Part shown: positions 55,101-63,751 of the stretch, piece by piece
Numbering within the stretch: the first letter of the stretch is position 1
Layout of the letters: the number at the start of each line of letters is the position of its first letter
Origin: Catenulispora sp. EB89
GTDB taxonomy: Bacteria > Actinomycetota > Actinomycetes > Streptomycetales > Catenulisporaceae
NCBI RefSeq assembly: GCF_041261445.1
Contig: NZ_JBGCCU010000018.1
Coordinates: 181,294 to 245,293 of the forward strand
DNA length: 64,000 nucleotides
Direction: 5' to 3'
Notes under the pieces: model-generated
Database searches by the model: none
Seen by the model: the letters and a program-made list of their open reading frames with translations, nothing else
Told to the model about the DNA's origin: nothing
Program-made: the position numbers and the translations under genes

Positions 55101-55963
55101 TCTGGGTGTTGTGCGCAGTGCGCGTAGAAGTCGGCCCGCAGCCCCAGAACAACGCGGGTACGGCTGTTCACGGCCCGGACCGCCGCTGCGAGTGCGGCGA
55201 TGAACGCGGCGCGTTCGGCGTCACTGCCGCAGACCGTGAAAACCTCCTCGAACTGGTCGATCACCAGGAGCAGCTCGGCGTCTGGGCCCGCGCCCTGCAA
55301 CGCCTGCGGCACGCTCAGATGCAGCGCGTCGGGATCGGTCTCCAGCTCGCGGGCCAGCCGCGGCGCCGAGCCGGCACCGAGGGCGGCGACCTGCGCAGCG
55401 CACTCCTTCAACGGATGCGGCCCGGGCGTGAACGTGACACACCGCCAGCACTCGCTTCCGGCCATGCCGGTGCCGACGCGAGCTTGCAAGCCGGCCCGCA
55501 GCAACGACGACTTGCCCGCCCCCGAGGCACCGAACACCGCGACGAACCGGCCGGTGCGAACCCGGGAAAGCAAATCCTCGGTCAGCTGCTCCCGGCCGAA
55601 GAACCGGTCGGCGTCCTCCGGCGCGTAGGCCGCGAGGCCCACATACGGGCACGCCCTTTCGCCGACATCCGCTGCCACCCGCTCGGCAGTGACGGCCGCC
55701 AACTCGGCAGCGACCTCGCGCCAGCGCTCTGCCCACTCTTCCGGGTCTCCACCGCACGCCCGCACGAAGGCCTCGGTCACCGCGAGACTGGGCAGTCGCC
55801 TCCCGCCAGCGGCGTCGGCCAGCGTCGTCGCCGAGAAGTGCGCCTGCCGGGCAAGCTCCCGATACGGCGGCCCGCCAGCCTTGCTCCGCAACCGACGCAA
55901 CTCAGCGGCGAACTCGACCAGCGCCCCGCCCCCCGGCGGCAACGGCTGTTCCCCACGCGGCAC
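52124..55963 (-). CDS. STAND NTPase with N-terminal helix-turn-helix, membrane helix and 14 WD40 repeats
   Basis: This is a 1279-residue protein. GTG 55963 follows AGAGGTGG. Residues about 10-75 are an XRE-like helix-turn-helix (YRELARQAHFSATTLADAAGG). A novel-STAND NTPase domain follows: YVGLAAYAPEDADRFFGRE, Walker A GASGAGKSSLLRAGL, Walker B LLLVIDQFEEVF. Near residue 530 a single membrane helix (TTVIAALAVLSLLASG) precedes 14 WD40 repeats (AFSPDGK/H, LASAG, RLWN), enough for two seven-bladed propellers. STAND proteins with WD40 sensors act as ligand-triggered switches, and some are phage-defence sensors. Here there is no separate effector domain, and the helix-turn-helix would be the output. 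Confidence 0.88.
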   Translation of the reverse strand: MPRGEQPLPPGGGALVEFAAELRRLRSKAGGPPYRELARQAHFSATTLADAAGGRRLPSLAVTEAFVRACGGDPEEWAERWREVAAELAAVTAERVAADVGERACPYVGLAAYAPEDADRFFGREQLTEDLLSRVRTGRFVAVFGASGAGKSSLLRAGLQARVGTGMAGSECWRCVTFTPGPHPLKECAAQVAALGAGSAPRLARELETDPDALHLSVPQALQGAGPDAELLLVIDQFEEVFTVCGSDAERAAFIAALAAAVRAVNSRTRVVLGLRADFYAHCAQHPELVNLLRDGQLLVGPMSPEELRNAITRPAATVDCAVEAALQTRVVADAAGQANVLPLVSHAMRETWRRRRGNTLTLAAYEACGGITFALAQTAEAAYAELSDEQQQRARRLMLRFVRLGAATGDTKQSLARQAVEPDDQPILHAFVEARLVTVDADSAELTHEALLRAWPRLRGWIEEDRAGLLIQQQLHDAADAWERDGRDPGALHRGGRLATETEWARHHVEEAEADPTLRRFLAASMRRERRSARLRTTVIAALAVLSLLASGTATVAIQQRTTARSERDVATAGDLASEASLLRDNDVSLAAQLDLSSYQMHPTEQTGTDLLGTQQAPLSRVLSGHTGTVYAAAYSPDGHVLASAGDDDTIRLWNPASPQPTLWASPIDAHSERVYWLAFSPNGKVLASAGRDKSVRLWSVANPAHPTPLGPPLAGNGSFVFSVAFSADGTILASAGNDHTIHLWDVADPARPVSLGSPLTSTDAFASATFSPHGRILAGAGHDNTVQLWDLANPEHPVHLGSLTGYTQPVYAVAFSPDGKILASAGGDHNVQLWDIADPAQPVLLGKPLTGHTDTVFAVAFSPGGKVLASAGADHTVRLWDVTDPADPIPLGQPLVGHTDYVFWLAFSPDGHTLASVSQDRTVRLWNLPAAVLVSHASYVNAVAFSPNGKLLASGSSDNTIQLWNTANPASPVPVGPPLTGHTGAIAVLAFSPDGLTLASGSHDQTIRLWNVTDPVHATRLDPPLTGHTDIVSGLAFSPDGKVLASGSHDQRIRLWNVADPAHPTRIGSPLPGHTKAVWAVAFSPDGNLLASASADDTVRLWNVANPAHPVLVGQPLATHVGGVLDVAFSPDGHTLATANDNDAIGLWDVRDPALPRPLGQLTGHTGIVYSVAFSPDGHTLASSSADATVRLWNTTDPAHAFAIGGPITGHTAAIDGLAFSPDAHTIATASDDRTVDVTDIDTATVAATVCAKTAGSLNPALWRQYLPGLPYRQPCR

Positions 55964-56663
55964 GGCGCCACCTCTTTGAGTCAGTCACTCACCGGTGACA
56001 CAGTGTACTGAGAAACATTCTCAGGATTTAGCCCTCCGGAGTCCAGTCAGACCGTCGTGAGACTGGCCGCGATGACGCAGATCCTTGACCCCTGGTGACT
56101 GGTAGGTCGCTAGCGAGTATGGCGAGCGGAGCGGTGGCAGTCTTCGACGATCCTCCCGAGGAGGAGACGGCGCGCTACTTCACGCGCGCTCGATGCGCCG
56201 GTGCTGCGGCATGTGGAATGAAGCGTGATCCGTGCGGGAGTTCTCGTATAGCCGCTCAAAATCATCGAAGGCCAACAGAAACTCCCTGGCATCCCCTAAC
56301 GCCACGCGATTTCCAGGGAAGCCTTCAACCGGCAGTTGAGCAAGCTCACATCCAGTGTCGTGTCGTTCGGAACCCCGATCACCGCACCGTTGCAGGCGGA
56401 GCAGAAATCCCGCTTGCAGCAGGAAGAACGACCCGGACGCGGTTGGCGTCCTCGTCTGGTACCGGCTCGGCGCGCCGCGTGTCAGCCGCTAGCGCGGAGG
56501 CCGTTGCGTGCTGGCAGGCATTGTCCGGAATCTGTTGTCCGGTGACCGGCTCCCGACCCCGGACAACCGCAGCCCGCTAGGACTGGTGCTGCAAGCTCCG
56601 CCTTCGCCGGACAGACGCGGCCGGCGAAAACGGCGGCGGAATTCGTGCAGGAAAGGAGAACCC
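55964..56663. other. 700-base region without a convincing gene
   Basis: The right part of the stretch upstream of the STAND gene shows only broken frames. On the minus strand a frame ending at 56180 reads LPVEGFPG, VALGDAREFLLAF, ERLYENSRTDHASF and IERA, with no usable start. A neighbouring frame holds VIGVPNDTTLDVSLLNC. These look like decayed coding remnants rather than an active gene. The promoter of the STAND gene lies close to 55980-56060. Confidence 0.35.
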
Positions 56664-56723
56664 ATGTCGATGACACCCACGTACTGGGCCGCGACGCTTG
56701 GGGTTCTCGCAAGCGTCCGCTGA
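56664..56723 (+). CDS. 19-residue small ORF with strong ribosome binding site
   Basis: GGAAAGGAG sits 5 bases before ATG 56664, one of the best ribosome binding sites in the window. The frame encodes MSMTPTYWAATLGVLASVR and stops at 56721-56723, 93 bases before the CHAP hydrolase start. It may be a leader peptide, a small hydrophobic peptide, or the start of a gene broken by a frameshift. No homology is claimed. Confidence 0.4.
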   Translation: MSMTPTYWAATLGVLASVR

Positions 56724-56816
56724 GTCTCGGAGCTGCCAGGCCCGGCAAGCACAGCCATCTGATTCCCTATGGCGGCCCTCTCGCCGCGGGCAGTCACGAC
56801 GAATGGAGACACCGAC

Positions 56817-58277
56817 ATGGTGAGTACGTCGAACTATTGGAAACGAGTGTGGTCACTGGCCGTGGCCGTGTTGGTGGTGGCCGTCGGGGTTGTGGCTACT
56901 CCGGGGCGGGCGGTCGCGGCTTCCTCGACGGGGCAGTTCCATGTTTTGTCGGTCAGTCCGGGTGGCAATCTGTTCCAGGACGCTTTCACTTCGAGTTGGA
57001 GCGGGTGGGAGTCGCTGGGTAACGACGGTGAAGCCCTTACCGGATCGCCGGGTATCGCGTACGACTCGGACAACGGCAGTTATCACGCGTTTGCGGTTGG
57101 CAAGTCCAGTGGGAACGTCTATCAGGTTACTTTCACGCCGGGTTCGGGCTGGGGTGATTGGCAGAATCTCGGCGGTGTGGTGCAGGGTGGGGTCAGTGCC
57201 GTGTTTGAAAACGGCACCTTCCACATCTTCTCTATCAGTCCTGGCGGCAACTTGTTCCAGGACACGTTCTCCAGCGGGTGGAGCGGGTGGGAGTCGCTGG
57301 GCAACGACGGTGAAGCCCTAACTGGATCGCCGGGTATCGCGTACGACTCGGACAACGGCAGTTATCACGCGTTTGCGGTTGGCAAGTCCAGTGGGAACGT
57401 CTATCAGGTCACTTTCACGCCGGGTTCGGGCTGGGGTGATTGGCAGAATCTCGGCGGTGTGGTGCAGGGTGGGGTCAGTGCCGTGTTTGAAAACGGCACC
57501 TTCCACATCTTCTCTATCAGTCCTGGCGGCAACTTGTTCCAGGACACGTTCTCCAGTGGATGGAGCGGGTGGCAGCTGCTGGGCAACGACAGTGAAGCCC
57601 TTACCGGATCGCCGGGCGTCGCCTACGACTCGGACAACAGCTCCTTCCATGCATTCGCCCAAGGCGCGAACTCCGGCGCGTTGTACCAGGTCACCTACAC
57701 CCCTGGATCCGGTTGGGGTGACTGGCAGAACCTCGGTGGCGTCCTACAAGGCGGCTTCAACGCCGTCTACGTACCAGCAAACCCGGGCGAGACCATCGCC
57801 AGCATTGCGACGGCGCAGGTCGGATACACGGATTCACCCTCGGACACCTACTGCAACAAGTTCTCCTACTACTGGGGCGTCGGTAGCACGTCAGGGTGCG
57901 CATCCGGGACTCGCGCGGAGGAATGGTGCGCAGACTTCGCAGCCTGGGTGTGGCGGCAGGCGGGCGTCTCATTCACCTACGGCTTTGGTTCCGGAGACGT
58001 GAACGCCGGGGCGGTCAGCTTCTACCAGTGGGGCCAAGCGCACGGGACCTGGCATGCGATTGGTGGCGGCTACACACCGCAGCCCGGTGACGTAGCGGTC
58101 TACGGTTTGGACTCCAGCGGAACATCAGCTGCCCACGTCGCCGTCGTCACCAGTTACACGGCTGGGGACGCAGGTCCGAACGTCGTGAACGGCGACTACA
58201 ACGACAGAGTCCGGGCCGGTACGGACCAGACCACCAACGGCGAGGGCGCCGGCCTCAGCGGCTATACATCCCCATGA
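56817..58277 (+). CDS. Secreted CHAP-domain hydrolase with repeated carbohydrate-binding-like propeller
   Basis: This is a 486-residue protein. ATG 56817 (TGGAG 9 bases upstream) gives a signal peptide (VWSLAVAVLVVAVGVVATPG, cleaved near AVAA). Three repeats of about 94 residues follow, each with SPGGNLFQD, WSGWESLGNDGEALTGSPG, NVYQVTFTPGSGWGDWQNLGG. This resembles PLL-like lectin beta-propellers. The C-terminal CHAP domain has catalytic C371 in EEWCADFAAW and H440 in AAHVAVVTSY. CHAP enzymes cleave peptidoglycan peptides or amides. The first two repeats are almost identical in DNA, so the duplication is recent. Target could be own or competitor cell wall. Confidence 0.85.
   Translation: MVSTSNYWKRVWSLAVAVLVVAVGVVATPGRAVAASSTGQFHVLSVSPGGNLFQDAFTSSWSGWESLGNDGEALTGSPGIAYDSDNGSYHAFAVGKSSGNVYQVTFTPGSGWGDWQNLGGVVQGGVSAVFENGTFHIFSISPGGNLFQDTFSSGWSGWESLGNDGEALTGSPGIAYDSDNGSYHAFAVGKSSGNVYQVTFTPGSGWGDWQNLGGVVQGGVSAVFENGTFHIFSISPGGNLFQDTFSSGWSGWQLLGNDSEALTGSPGVAYDSDNSSFHAFAQGANSGALYQVTYTPGSGWGDWQNLGGVLQGGFNAVYVPANPGETIASIATAQVGYTDSPSDTYCNKFSYYWGVGSTSGCASGTRAEEWCADFAAWVWRQAGVSFTYGFGSGDVNAGAVSFYQWGQAHGTWHAIGGGYTPQPGDVAVYGLDSSGTSAAHVAVVTSYTAGDAGPNVVNGDYNDRVRAGTDQTTNGEGAGLSGYTSP
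57009..57572 (+). repeat. 282-bp near-identical tandem duplication within the CHAP gene
   Basis: Units 57009-57290 and 57291-57572 encode the same 94-residue module and differ at only a few bases. The third unit, after 57573, is more diverged. The near identity suggests recent duplication or gene conversion, so the repeat number may differ among isolates. Confidence 0.85.
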
Positions 58278-58456
58278 CCGGGCGACGCAGTGCTTGCCCA
58301 TCCGCAGTGAACTGAACCGCCGGGAACGCGCCACACCATGAGTTGCAGCCAGGTCAGGATACGGGCTCTGGCTCGGTGTCAAGGCGGCACCTGCGGCGCG
58401 TACCCGGGACGATCCATGCGGCGCGTACGCGGAGCGATTCACCCCGCCGTTGTTAC

Positions 58457-58723
<267 letters not shown>

Positions 58724-58828
58724 CCGCCCGCACTAGGCGGGCAGGAAGACAATACCGCACCCGGGGCCTCCGAATCACATCGGTTAGTGGCGGCGCGCCG
58801 GGTGGGGCGGTCTGGTGGGGTGGGTGTC

Positions 58829-60307
58829 CTACTTCTTGCGGTCCTTGTTCTTCTGGCGGACCTTTACTGAGATCTGGATCGGGGAGCCGGTGAAGCCGAA
58901 CTCTTCGCGGAGGCGGCGCTCGATGAAGCGGCGGTAGCCCGCTTCGATGAAGCCGCTGGCGAACAGGACGAACCTGGGGGGCCTGGTGGATGCCTGGGTG
59001 CCGAAGAGGATTCTTGGCTGCTTGCCGCCTCGGAGGGGGTGGGGGTGCTCCGCTACCAGGGTGCCGAGGAAGGCGTTCAGTTTGGCGGTGGGGACGCGGG
59101 TTTCCCAGCCTTCCAGGGCGGCTTCGAGGGCCGGGACGAGTTTGTCCACGTGGCGGCCTGTTTTTGCTGCCAGGTTGACGCGGGGGGCCCAGCGGACTTG
59201 GACCAGGTCTCGTTCGATTTCGCGTTCGAGGTAGAAGCGGCGTTCCTCGTCCATCAGGTCCCACTTGTTGTAGGCGATGACGAGGGCTCGGCCGGCTTCG
59301 GCGACCATGGTGATGATGCGGAGGTCCTGTTCGGTCAGGGAGTCGCTGGCGTCTACCAGGACTACCGCGACCTCTGCCTTTTCGATTGCTGCCTGGGTGC
59401 GGAGGCTGGCGTAGAAGTCGGCTCCGTAGGTTTGGTGGACGCGGCGGCGGATGCCTGCTGTGTCCACGAAGCGCCAGGTCTTGCCTCCGAGGTCGATCAG
59501 TTCGTCCACCGGGTCGCGGGTGGTGCCGGCGGTGGCGTCGACGACGACGCGCTCCTCGCCCGCCAGCTTGTTCAGTAGGGAGCTCTTGCCGACGTTGGGC
59601 TTGCCGACCAGGGCTACGCGGCGGGGGCCTCCTAGGAGCTCGCCGAAGCGGACCGCGGGGGTTTCCGGGAGGACGTCCAGGACGGCGTCCAGGAGGTCGC
59701 CGGAGCCGCGGCCGTGCAGGGCGGATACCGCGAAGGGCTCGCCGAGGCCCAGGTTCCACAGCGTCGCTGCTTCGGCCTCGGCGCGCTGGTCGTCCACCTT
59801 GTTCGCGGCGAGGATCACCGGCTTGCCGGCGCGGCGCAGGACGCGCACCACCGCCTCGTCGGTGTCCGTGATGCCGACGGTGGCGTCCACCACGAACATC
59901 ACCGCGTCCGCGGCGTTGATGGCCGCCTCGGCCTGGAAGGCGACGGCCTTGGCCATGCCCTGCACGTCGCGCTCCCAGCCGCCGGTGTCGACCAGGGTGA
60001 AGCGGCGGCCGTTCCAGTGCGCGTCGTAGGACACCCGGTCGCGGGTGACGCCGGGTACGTCCTGCACGACTGCCTCGCGGCGGCCGAGGATGCGGTTGAC
60101 CAGGGTGGACTTGCCCACGTTGGGGCGCCCGACCACGGCCAGGACCGGCAGGCGGACGCCTTCGCCCTCGCCCCGCTCCCACTCCTCCGAGTCGAGTCCT
60201 TCGGCGTAGGCCTCGTAGTCGAAGTCCTCGTCGAAGTACTCCTCGGCGGGGGCGGCGCTCGCGGCGCTCGGGTCGCCGGGAGTGTAGTCCTCGGTCTCGG
60301 GCTGCAT
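58829..60307 (-). CDS. der: Ribosome-assembly GTPase Der (EngA)
   Basis: This is a 492-residue protein. ATG 60307 follows GAGGA. After an acidic N-terminal extension of about 55 residues ([13 protein letters not shown]) come two GTPase domains: [12 protein letters not shown] and NKVD, then [12 protein letters not shown] and NKWD. The C-terminal KH-like domain ends [10 protein letters not shown]. Der is the only bacterial protein family with two tandem G domains and is needed for 50S subunit maturation. The acidic extension is typical of actinomycetes. It sits with plsC and cmk in the usual actinobacterial order. Confidence 0.97.
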   Translation of the reverse strand: MQPETEDYTPGDPSAASAAPAEEYFDEDFDYEAYAEGLDSEEWERGEGEGVRLPVLAVVGRPNVGKSTLVNRILGRREAVVQDVPGVTRDRVSYDAHWNGRRFTLVDTGGWERDVQGMAKAVAFQAEAAINAADAVMFVVDATVGITDTDEAVVRVLRRAGKPVILAANKVDDQRAEAEAATLWNLGLGEPFAVSALHGRGSGDLLDAVLDVLPETPAVRFGELLGGPRRVALVGKPNVGKSSLLNKLAGEERVVVDATAGTTRDPVDELIDLGGKTWRFVDTAGIRRRVHQTYGADFYASLRTQAAIEKAEVAVVLVDASDSLTEQDLRIITMVAEAGRALVIAYNKWDLMDEERRFYLEREIERDLVQVRWAPRVNLAAKTGRHVDKLVPALEAALEGWETRVPTAKLNAFLGTLVAEHPHPLRGGKQPRILFGTQASTRPPRFVLFASGFIEAGYRRFIERRLREEFGFTGSPIQISVKVRQKNKDRKK

Positions 60308-60350
60308 CAGGGGGTCCTCATGTCTTGATCAATGCGTCGGGGAAAACGTT

Positions 60351-60388
60351 CGGTCGGCGGTTCCCCTGCTCAGGGGGGCCGCCGACCG
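60351..60388 (-). terminator. Hairpin downstream of plsC
   Basis: CGGTCGGCGG (60351-60360) and CCGCCGACCG (60379-60388) form a 10-bp stem, with a second complementarity (CCCCT/AGGGG) inside the loop. It lies about 30 bases past the plsC stop and in front of der. Confidence 0.6.
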
Positions 60389-60419
60389 GACAGGTCAGTT
60401 TTCGGGTCCGGGTCCGTCT

Positions 60420-61268
60420 CTAATTGTCGCGCCCGGTGAGCTGCTTGGCGTACTGCACGTGCGCCGCCAGGCGGACCCGCAGCTCCTCGCTGATGGCGGC
60501 GATCTTCTGCCGCCGGCCCAGGCCCTCGGACCCCTGGGACAACTCCTCCAGGCTCACCGGTGTTCCGTACACCAGGTCCAGGTGGGTGCGCGGGGTCGGC
60601 AGCGAGCCGACCGTCTTGCCGTTCGTGGCCGTGCCCAGGCACGCCACCGGCAGCACCGGGGCGCCGGTGGCCAGCGCGAAGTAGGCCAGGCCGTTGTGCA
60701 CCGACTCGAACTCGCCGGTGGTGCGGGTGCCCTCCGGGAAGACGCCCAGCACGCCGCCGGAGCGCAGCGTCGCCAGCGCCGACTGGATCGCCGCGCGGTC
60801 CGGGTGGTCCCGGTCGATCGGGATCTGGCCGAACCCCAGAAGTATGGGGCCCAGCGGGCCGACGAACATCTCCTTTTTGACCAGGAAGTGCACCGGGCGG
60901 GGCGCGACGCCGGCGATCAGCGGGCCGTCCAGGAAGCCGGTGTGGTTGCCGGCCAGCAGCAGCGGGCCGTCGGTCGGGACGTTCGCGGTGTTGTGCTGGG
61001 TGACGTGCCACAGCGAGTGCATCAGCGGGACGCCGATGCGGTGCGCGCGCTTGGCGCCGCGGGCGCTGGGGGTGTGGTTGTGGGCGGCGGCCGAGTGGTC
61101 GTCGCGGTCGTGGCTCTGTCCCGGGCCCGGCCCGAGGCCCTGAGCCTGGCCTTGGCCTTGGCCCTGGCCCTGGCCCTGGACCCGGCCGCCGGTCGGGCCG
61201 GCGCCGGCCCGGGCGCGCGCCCGCCAGGGCACCGACGGTCGGTCGTGTGAATCGCGGAGAACCTTCAT
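60420..61268 (-). CDS. 1-acyl-glycerol-3-phosphate acyltransferase-like protein (PlsC family)
   Basis: This is a 282-residue protein whose ATG overlaps the cmk stop (ATGA). The first 75 residues are a low-complexity extension with alternating Gly-Gln (GQGQGQGQGQ). The catalytic domain has the acyltransferase motifs NHTGFLD (HX4D), an FPEGTR glycerophosphate-binding motif, and GQIPIDRD. The family transfers acyl chains in phospholipid synthesis at the inner membrane. The placement of plsC between cmk and der is standard in Streptomyces-like genomes. The Gly-Gln stretch is unusual and may vary in length. Confidence 0.9.
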   Translation of the reverse strand: MKVLRDSHDRPSVPWRARARAGAGPTGGRVQGQGQGQGQGQAQGLGPGPGQSHDRDDHSAAAHNHTPSARGAKRAHRIGVPLMHSLWHVTQHNTANVPTDGPLLLAGNHTGFLDGPLIAGVAPRPVHFLVKKEMFVGPLGPILLGFGQIPIDRDHPDRAAIQSALATLRSGGVLGVFPEGTRTTGEFESVHNGLAYFALATGAPVLPVACLGTATNGKTVGSLPTPRTHLDLVYGTPVSLEELSQGSEGLGRRQKIAAISEELRVRLAAHVQYAKQLTGRDN

Positions 61269-61993
61269 CTGGTGAGTCCCACCCCTTGGGAAGCGGCGTC
61301 AGGGGCGGGGCCCTGGGCCGCGTGGATGACGATGTCGGCGACCTTCTCGATCACCTGCTCCAGTGTCAGCTCGGTGGCGTCGACCACCACCGCCCCCGGC
61401 GCCGCTGCCAGCGCGTTGGTCCGGTTGTCGATGCTGTCCCGGCGGGTCAGAGCGTCGCGCGTGGCCGCCACGGTGCCGGCCCCGCCGCCGTTCTCGGTGT
61501 TGCGGCGGGCCGCGCGCGCGTCCTCGGACGCCGTCAGGAAGATCTTGGCCGTGGCCCGCGGGGCCACCACCGAGGCGATGTCCCGGCCCTCGACCACGAT
61601 CCCGCCGATCCCGATGATCTCCCGCTGGAGCGCGATCAGCCGGGCCCGGACCTCGGGCACCGCGGCCACGGCGCTCACCGCGCCGGTGACGTCCGCCTCG
61701 CGGATCGCCACCGCCACGTCGTGCCCGTCCACGCTGATCGCCGGGGCGGCCGGATCGGTCCCGGACACCACGGCCGGCGCCCCGGCGTCGGCCGCGATCG
61801 CGGCGGCGTCGCCGAGGTCGACCTTGTTCTGGAGCATCCAGTACGTCATCGCCCGGTACTGCGCGCCGGTGTCCAGGTAGCGCAGCCCGAGACGCGCGGC
61901 GACCCCGCGCGACACGCTCGACTTGCCCGACCCGGAGGGGCCGTCGATGGCGACGACCGTTCGGGACAGGGCCTGCTGGCTGGGCAGCGACAT
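61265..61993 (-). CDS. cmk: Cytidylate kinase
   Basis: This is a 242-residue protein. I chose ATG 61993 (GGAG 8 bases upstream, MSLPSQQALSR) over ATG 62056, which adds a non-conserved stretch. The P-loop is AIDGPSGSGKSS. CMP-kinase landmarks include LRYLDTGAQYRAMTY, IVVEGRDIASVV and ARRNTENGG, with TRRDSIDNR in the lid. The enzyme phosphorylates CMP and dCMP. The gene is co-transcribed with plsC. Confidence 0.95.
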   Translation of the reverse strand: MSLPSQQALSRTVVAIDGPSGSGKSSVSRGVAARLGLRYLDTGAQYRAMTYWMLQNKVDLGDAAAIAADAGAPAVVSGTDPAAPAISVDGHDVAVAIREADVTGAVSAVAAVPEVRARLIALQREIIGIGGIVVEGRDIASVVAPRATAKIFLTASEDARAARRNTENGGGAGTVAATRDALTRRDSIDNRTNALAAAPGAVVVDATELTLEQVIEKVADIVIHAAQGPAPDAASQGVGLTR

Positions 61994-62058
61994 GCGGGTG
62001 ACTCCAAGTGAGGTGGTCGGCAGAGGCGAGACCTGCGGCGCATAAAGACTCACCAAGA

Positions 62059-62283
62059 CTATCCGGTGGCGTGGCTCACGGGTTTCGCATTGGCCTGGAG
62101 GTCCCCGAAATTGATTGGGCGGGTCATCGGATATTCAGCGGCGGTTTCGGGCTGGGACTCGATGACGGGCGTCGATGACGGGGCGCGGACGGCGTCGGTG
62201 ATGGCGTTGGTGGCGGCGTCAGTGGCGGCGTCGGTGGCGGTGCCGCGGCCGTCCGGGATCGCCAGATGTGTGATTGATCTCAT
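62059..62283 (-). CDS. Small Thr/Ala-rich hypothetical ORF
   Basis: This 74-residue frame starts 3 bases after the VOC stop and contains a degenerate Asp-Ala-Ala-Thr repeat (TDAATDAATNAITDAV). There are no conserved motifs. Position and coupling fit a real gene, but the repetitive composition could be chance in GC-rich DNA. Confidence 0.25.
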   Translation of the reverse strand: MRSITHLAIPDGRGTATDAATDAATNAITDAVRAPSSTPVIESQPETAAEYPMTRPINFGDLQANAKPVSHATG

Positions 62284-62286
62284 CCC

Positions 62287-62802
62287 TCAGGGCACGACGA
62301 CGTGCGAGATGCCGACCCCGCCCCGGGTGTCGGCGCCGTAGCGCTCGATCTCCTTCGTCAGGTCCAGCGGCAGGGTGAACGAACCCTCCGGCAGCTGCGC
62401 GTCGCCGACGCGGTCGGCGGGCACCAGCCACGACATCTCGAACTCCAGGCCGTCCGGGTCGTGCGCGTACAGCGCCTTCGTGGTCCCGTGGTCGCTGGCG
62501 CCGACCAGCGCGCCGTGCGTCTTGAGGATCTCCTCGAAGCGCGCCAGCTCCGTCAGCGTGTCCACCTCCCACGCCAGGTGGTACAGCCCCACGCGGGAGC
62601 GTCCGGCCTCCGAGGAGCCGGCCTGCGAGCCGATCGCGAACAGGCCCAGGTCGTGGTCGTTCGTCGAGCCCGGAGCGCGCAGGAACGCGGCGTTCGGGGC
62701 CTGCGTCAGCACCTCGAAGCCCAGCAGGTCGCGGTAGAACGCCACGCTGCGATCCAGCTCCCGGACGAACAGCACGGCGTGGTTGAGACGGGTCACAGGC
62801 AT
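62287..62802 (-). CDS. VOC-superfamily (glyoxalase/dioxygenase-like) protein
   Basis: This is a 171-residue protein. It begins PVTRLNHAVLFVRELDRSVAFYRDLLGFEV, the standard VOC opening with the first metal-ligand His. YHLAWEV supplies the second His, and FEMSWLVP carries the Glu. The fold matches catechol 2,3-dioxygenase/glyoxalase-type metalloenzymes, and the substrate cannot be assigned. It is divergent from the membrane protein gene. Confidence 0.88.
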   Translation of the reverse strand: MPVTRLNHAVLFVRELDRSVAFYRDLLGFEVLTQAPNAAFLRAPGSTNDHDLGLFAIGSQAGSSEAGRSRVGLYHLAWEVDTLTELARFEEILKTHGALVGASDHGTTKALYAHDPDGLEFEMSWLVPADRVGDAQLPEGSFTLPLDLTKEIERYGADTRGGVGISHVVVP

Positions 62803-62908
62803 CGGTGAACTGCTTTCTTCCGGAACGGGCGACCTCCATCGTCTCCGGACGCTCTACACTGCCGCAAGCGCGGATCGGCTGCACGGCAGGACGACCTGGG
62901 GGAGTGCG

Positions 62909-63751
62909 TTGAGCGAGGGTGGACTGCCCGGGATGGGCCTGAAGCTCGGACCGGAAGTGCTGCGTGTCCCCGACGGCGTGTGGTACTCGGCCACCGGCGC
63001 CGACGGCCGCACGCTCGGCGTGCTGCGCTTCGACCCGGCCCGGGTCAAGGCGGCCGGCGGCGTGCCGCGCCTGGTCGAGCGGACCGTGGCGGCGCGCGGC
63101 GGACTGCTGCCGGGCACGCTGCCGGTGCTGGACCTGGTCGAGGACGCCGGCCTGATCTGGCTGATCACGCCGGTGGTGCCGGAATCCGCGGACGCCGCGC
63201 GGACGGTCGCGCTGCTGCTCGGCACGGCGCCGGTGTCGGCCCCCGGCGGCATCGTGAACGGCCACGGGACCCAGGAGCCTGCGAAGAAGGACCTGAAGGA
63301 CGGCCTGCCCAGCCGCATCATCCGCACCTTCGTCGGGCTGGTGCTGGTCGGCGCGGTGCTCGGGGCCGCGGCGTTCGCGGCGGTGAAGCTGAAGGAGAAG
63401 AAGACCACGGCGCCGGTGCAGATCTCGAGCATCTCGGTGCACAACTTCGCCCCGGTGCAGCCGTCAGGGATCTGCGACACCTCGGTGGACATGGTCGCGG
63501 AGCTCACGACGAACGGCGGGACCGGGGTCGTGGACTACGAGTGGGACATCCCGGCGAAGAACCACACGACGCAGGCCGTCGCCGGGGCGGAGACGGTGAG
63601 CGGGAAGTCGCCGAAGGTGCATCTGGCGTGGCAGCTGAAGCTGGCCGGGAGCGGGACGGTGACCGCGACGTTCCGGATCACCGATCCCGGGGTGCTGGCG
63701 GCGGGGGCGGATGCGGCTAGTGCGGGGGATTTGAAGTATCAGTGTCCGTAG
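62909..63751 (+). CDS. Membrane-anchored protein of unknown function
   Basis: This is a 280-residue protein. I chose TTG 62909 because GGGGGAG lies 5 bases upstream. ATG 62933 is the alternative. The N-terminal 110 residues are cytoplasmic (GPEVLRVPDGVWYSATGADG, FDPARVKAAGGVPRLVERT). One membrane helix (RIIRTFVGLVLVGAVLGAAAF, about 135-155) leads to an extracytoplasmic beta-rich domain with a pair of Cys residues near its start and end (ICDTSVDM, KYQCP). This is likely a surface-exposed single-pass protein; no family was recognised. Downstream to 64000 I see no gene, only G/T-rich sequence. Confidence 0.8.
   Translation: MSEGGLPGMGLKLGPEVLRVPDGVWYSATGADGRTLGVLRFDPARVKAAGGVPRLVERTVAARGGLLPGTLPVLDLVEDAGLIWLITPVVPESADAARTVALLLGTAPVSAPGGIVNGHGTQEPAKKDLKDGLPSRIIRTFVGLVLVGAVLGAAAFAAVKLKEKKTTAPVQISSISVHNFAPVQPSGICDTSVDMVAELTTNGGTGVVDYEWDIPAKNHTTQAVAGAETVSGKSPKVHLAWQLKLAGSGTVTATFRITDPGVLAAGADAASAGDLKYQCP

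Noticed and set aside
58125..58442. Minus-strand frame after the CHAP gene
   Set aside because: It overlaps the catalytic end of the CHAP domain and has no recognisable features.
62066..62341. Plus-strand 91-residue frame opposite the small ORF near cmk
   Set aside because: It overlaps the VOC gene on the opposite strand and shows no motif or ribosome binding site.
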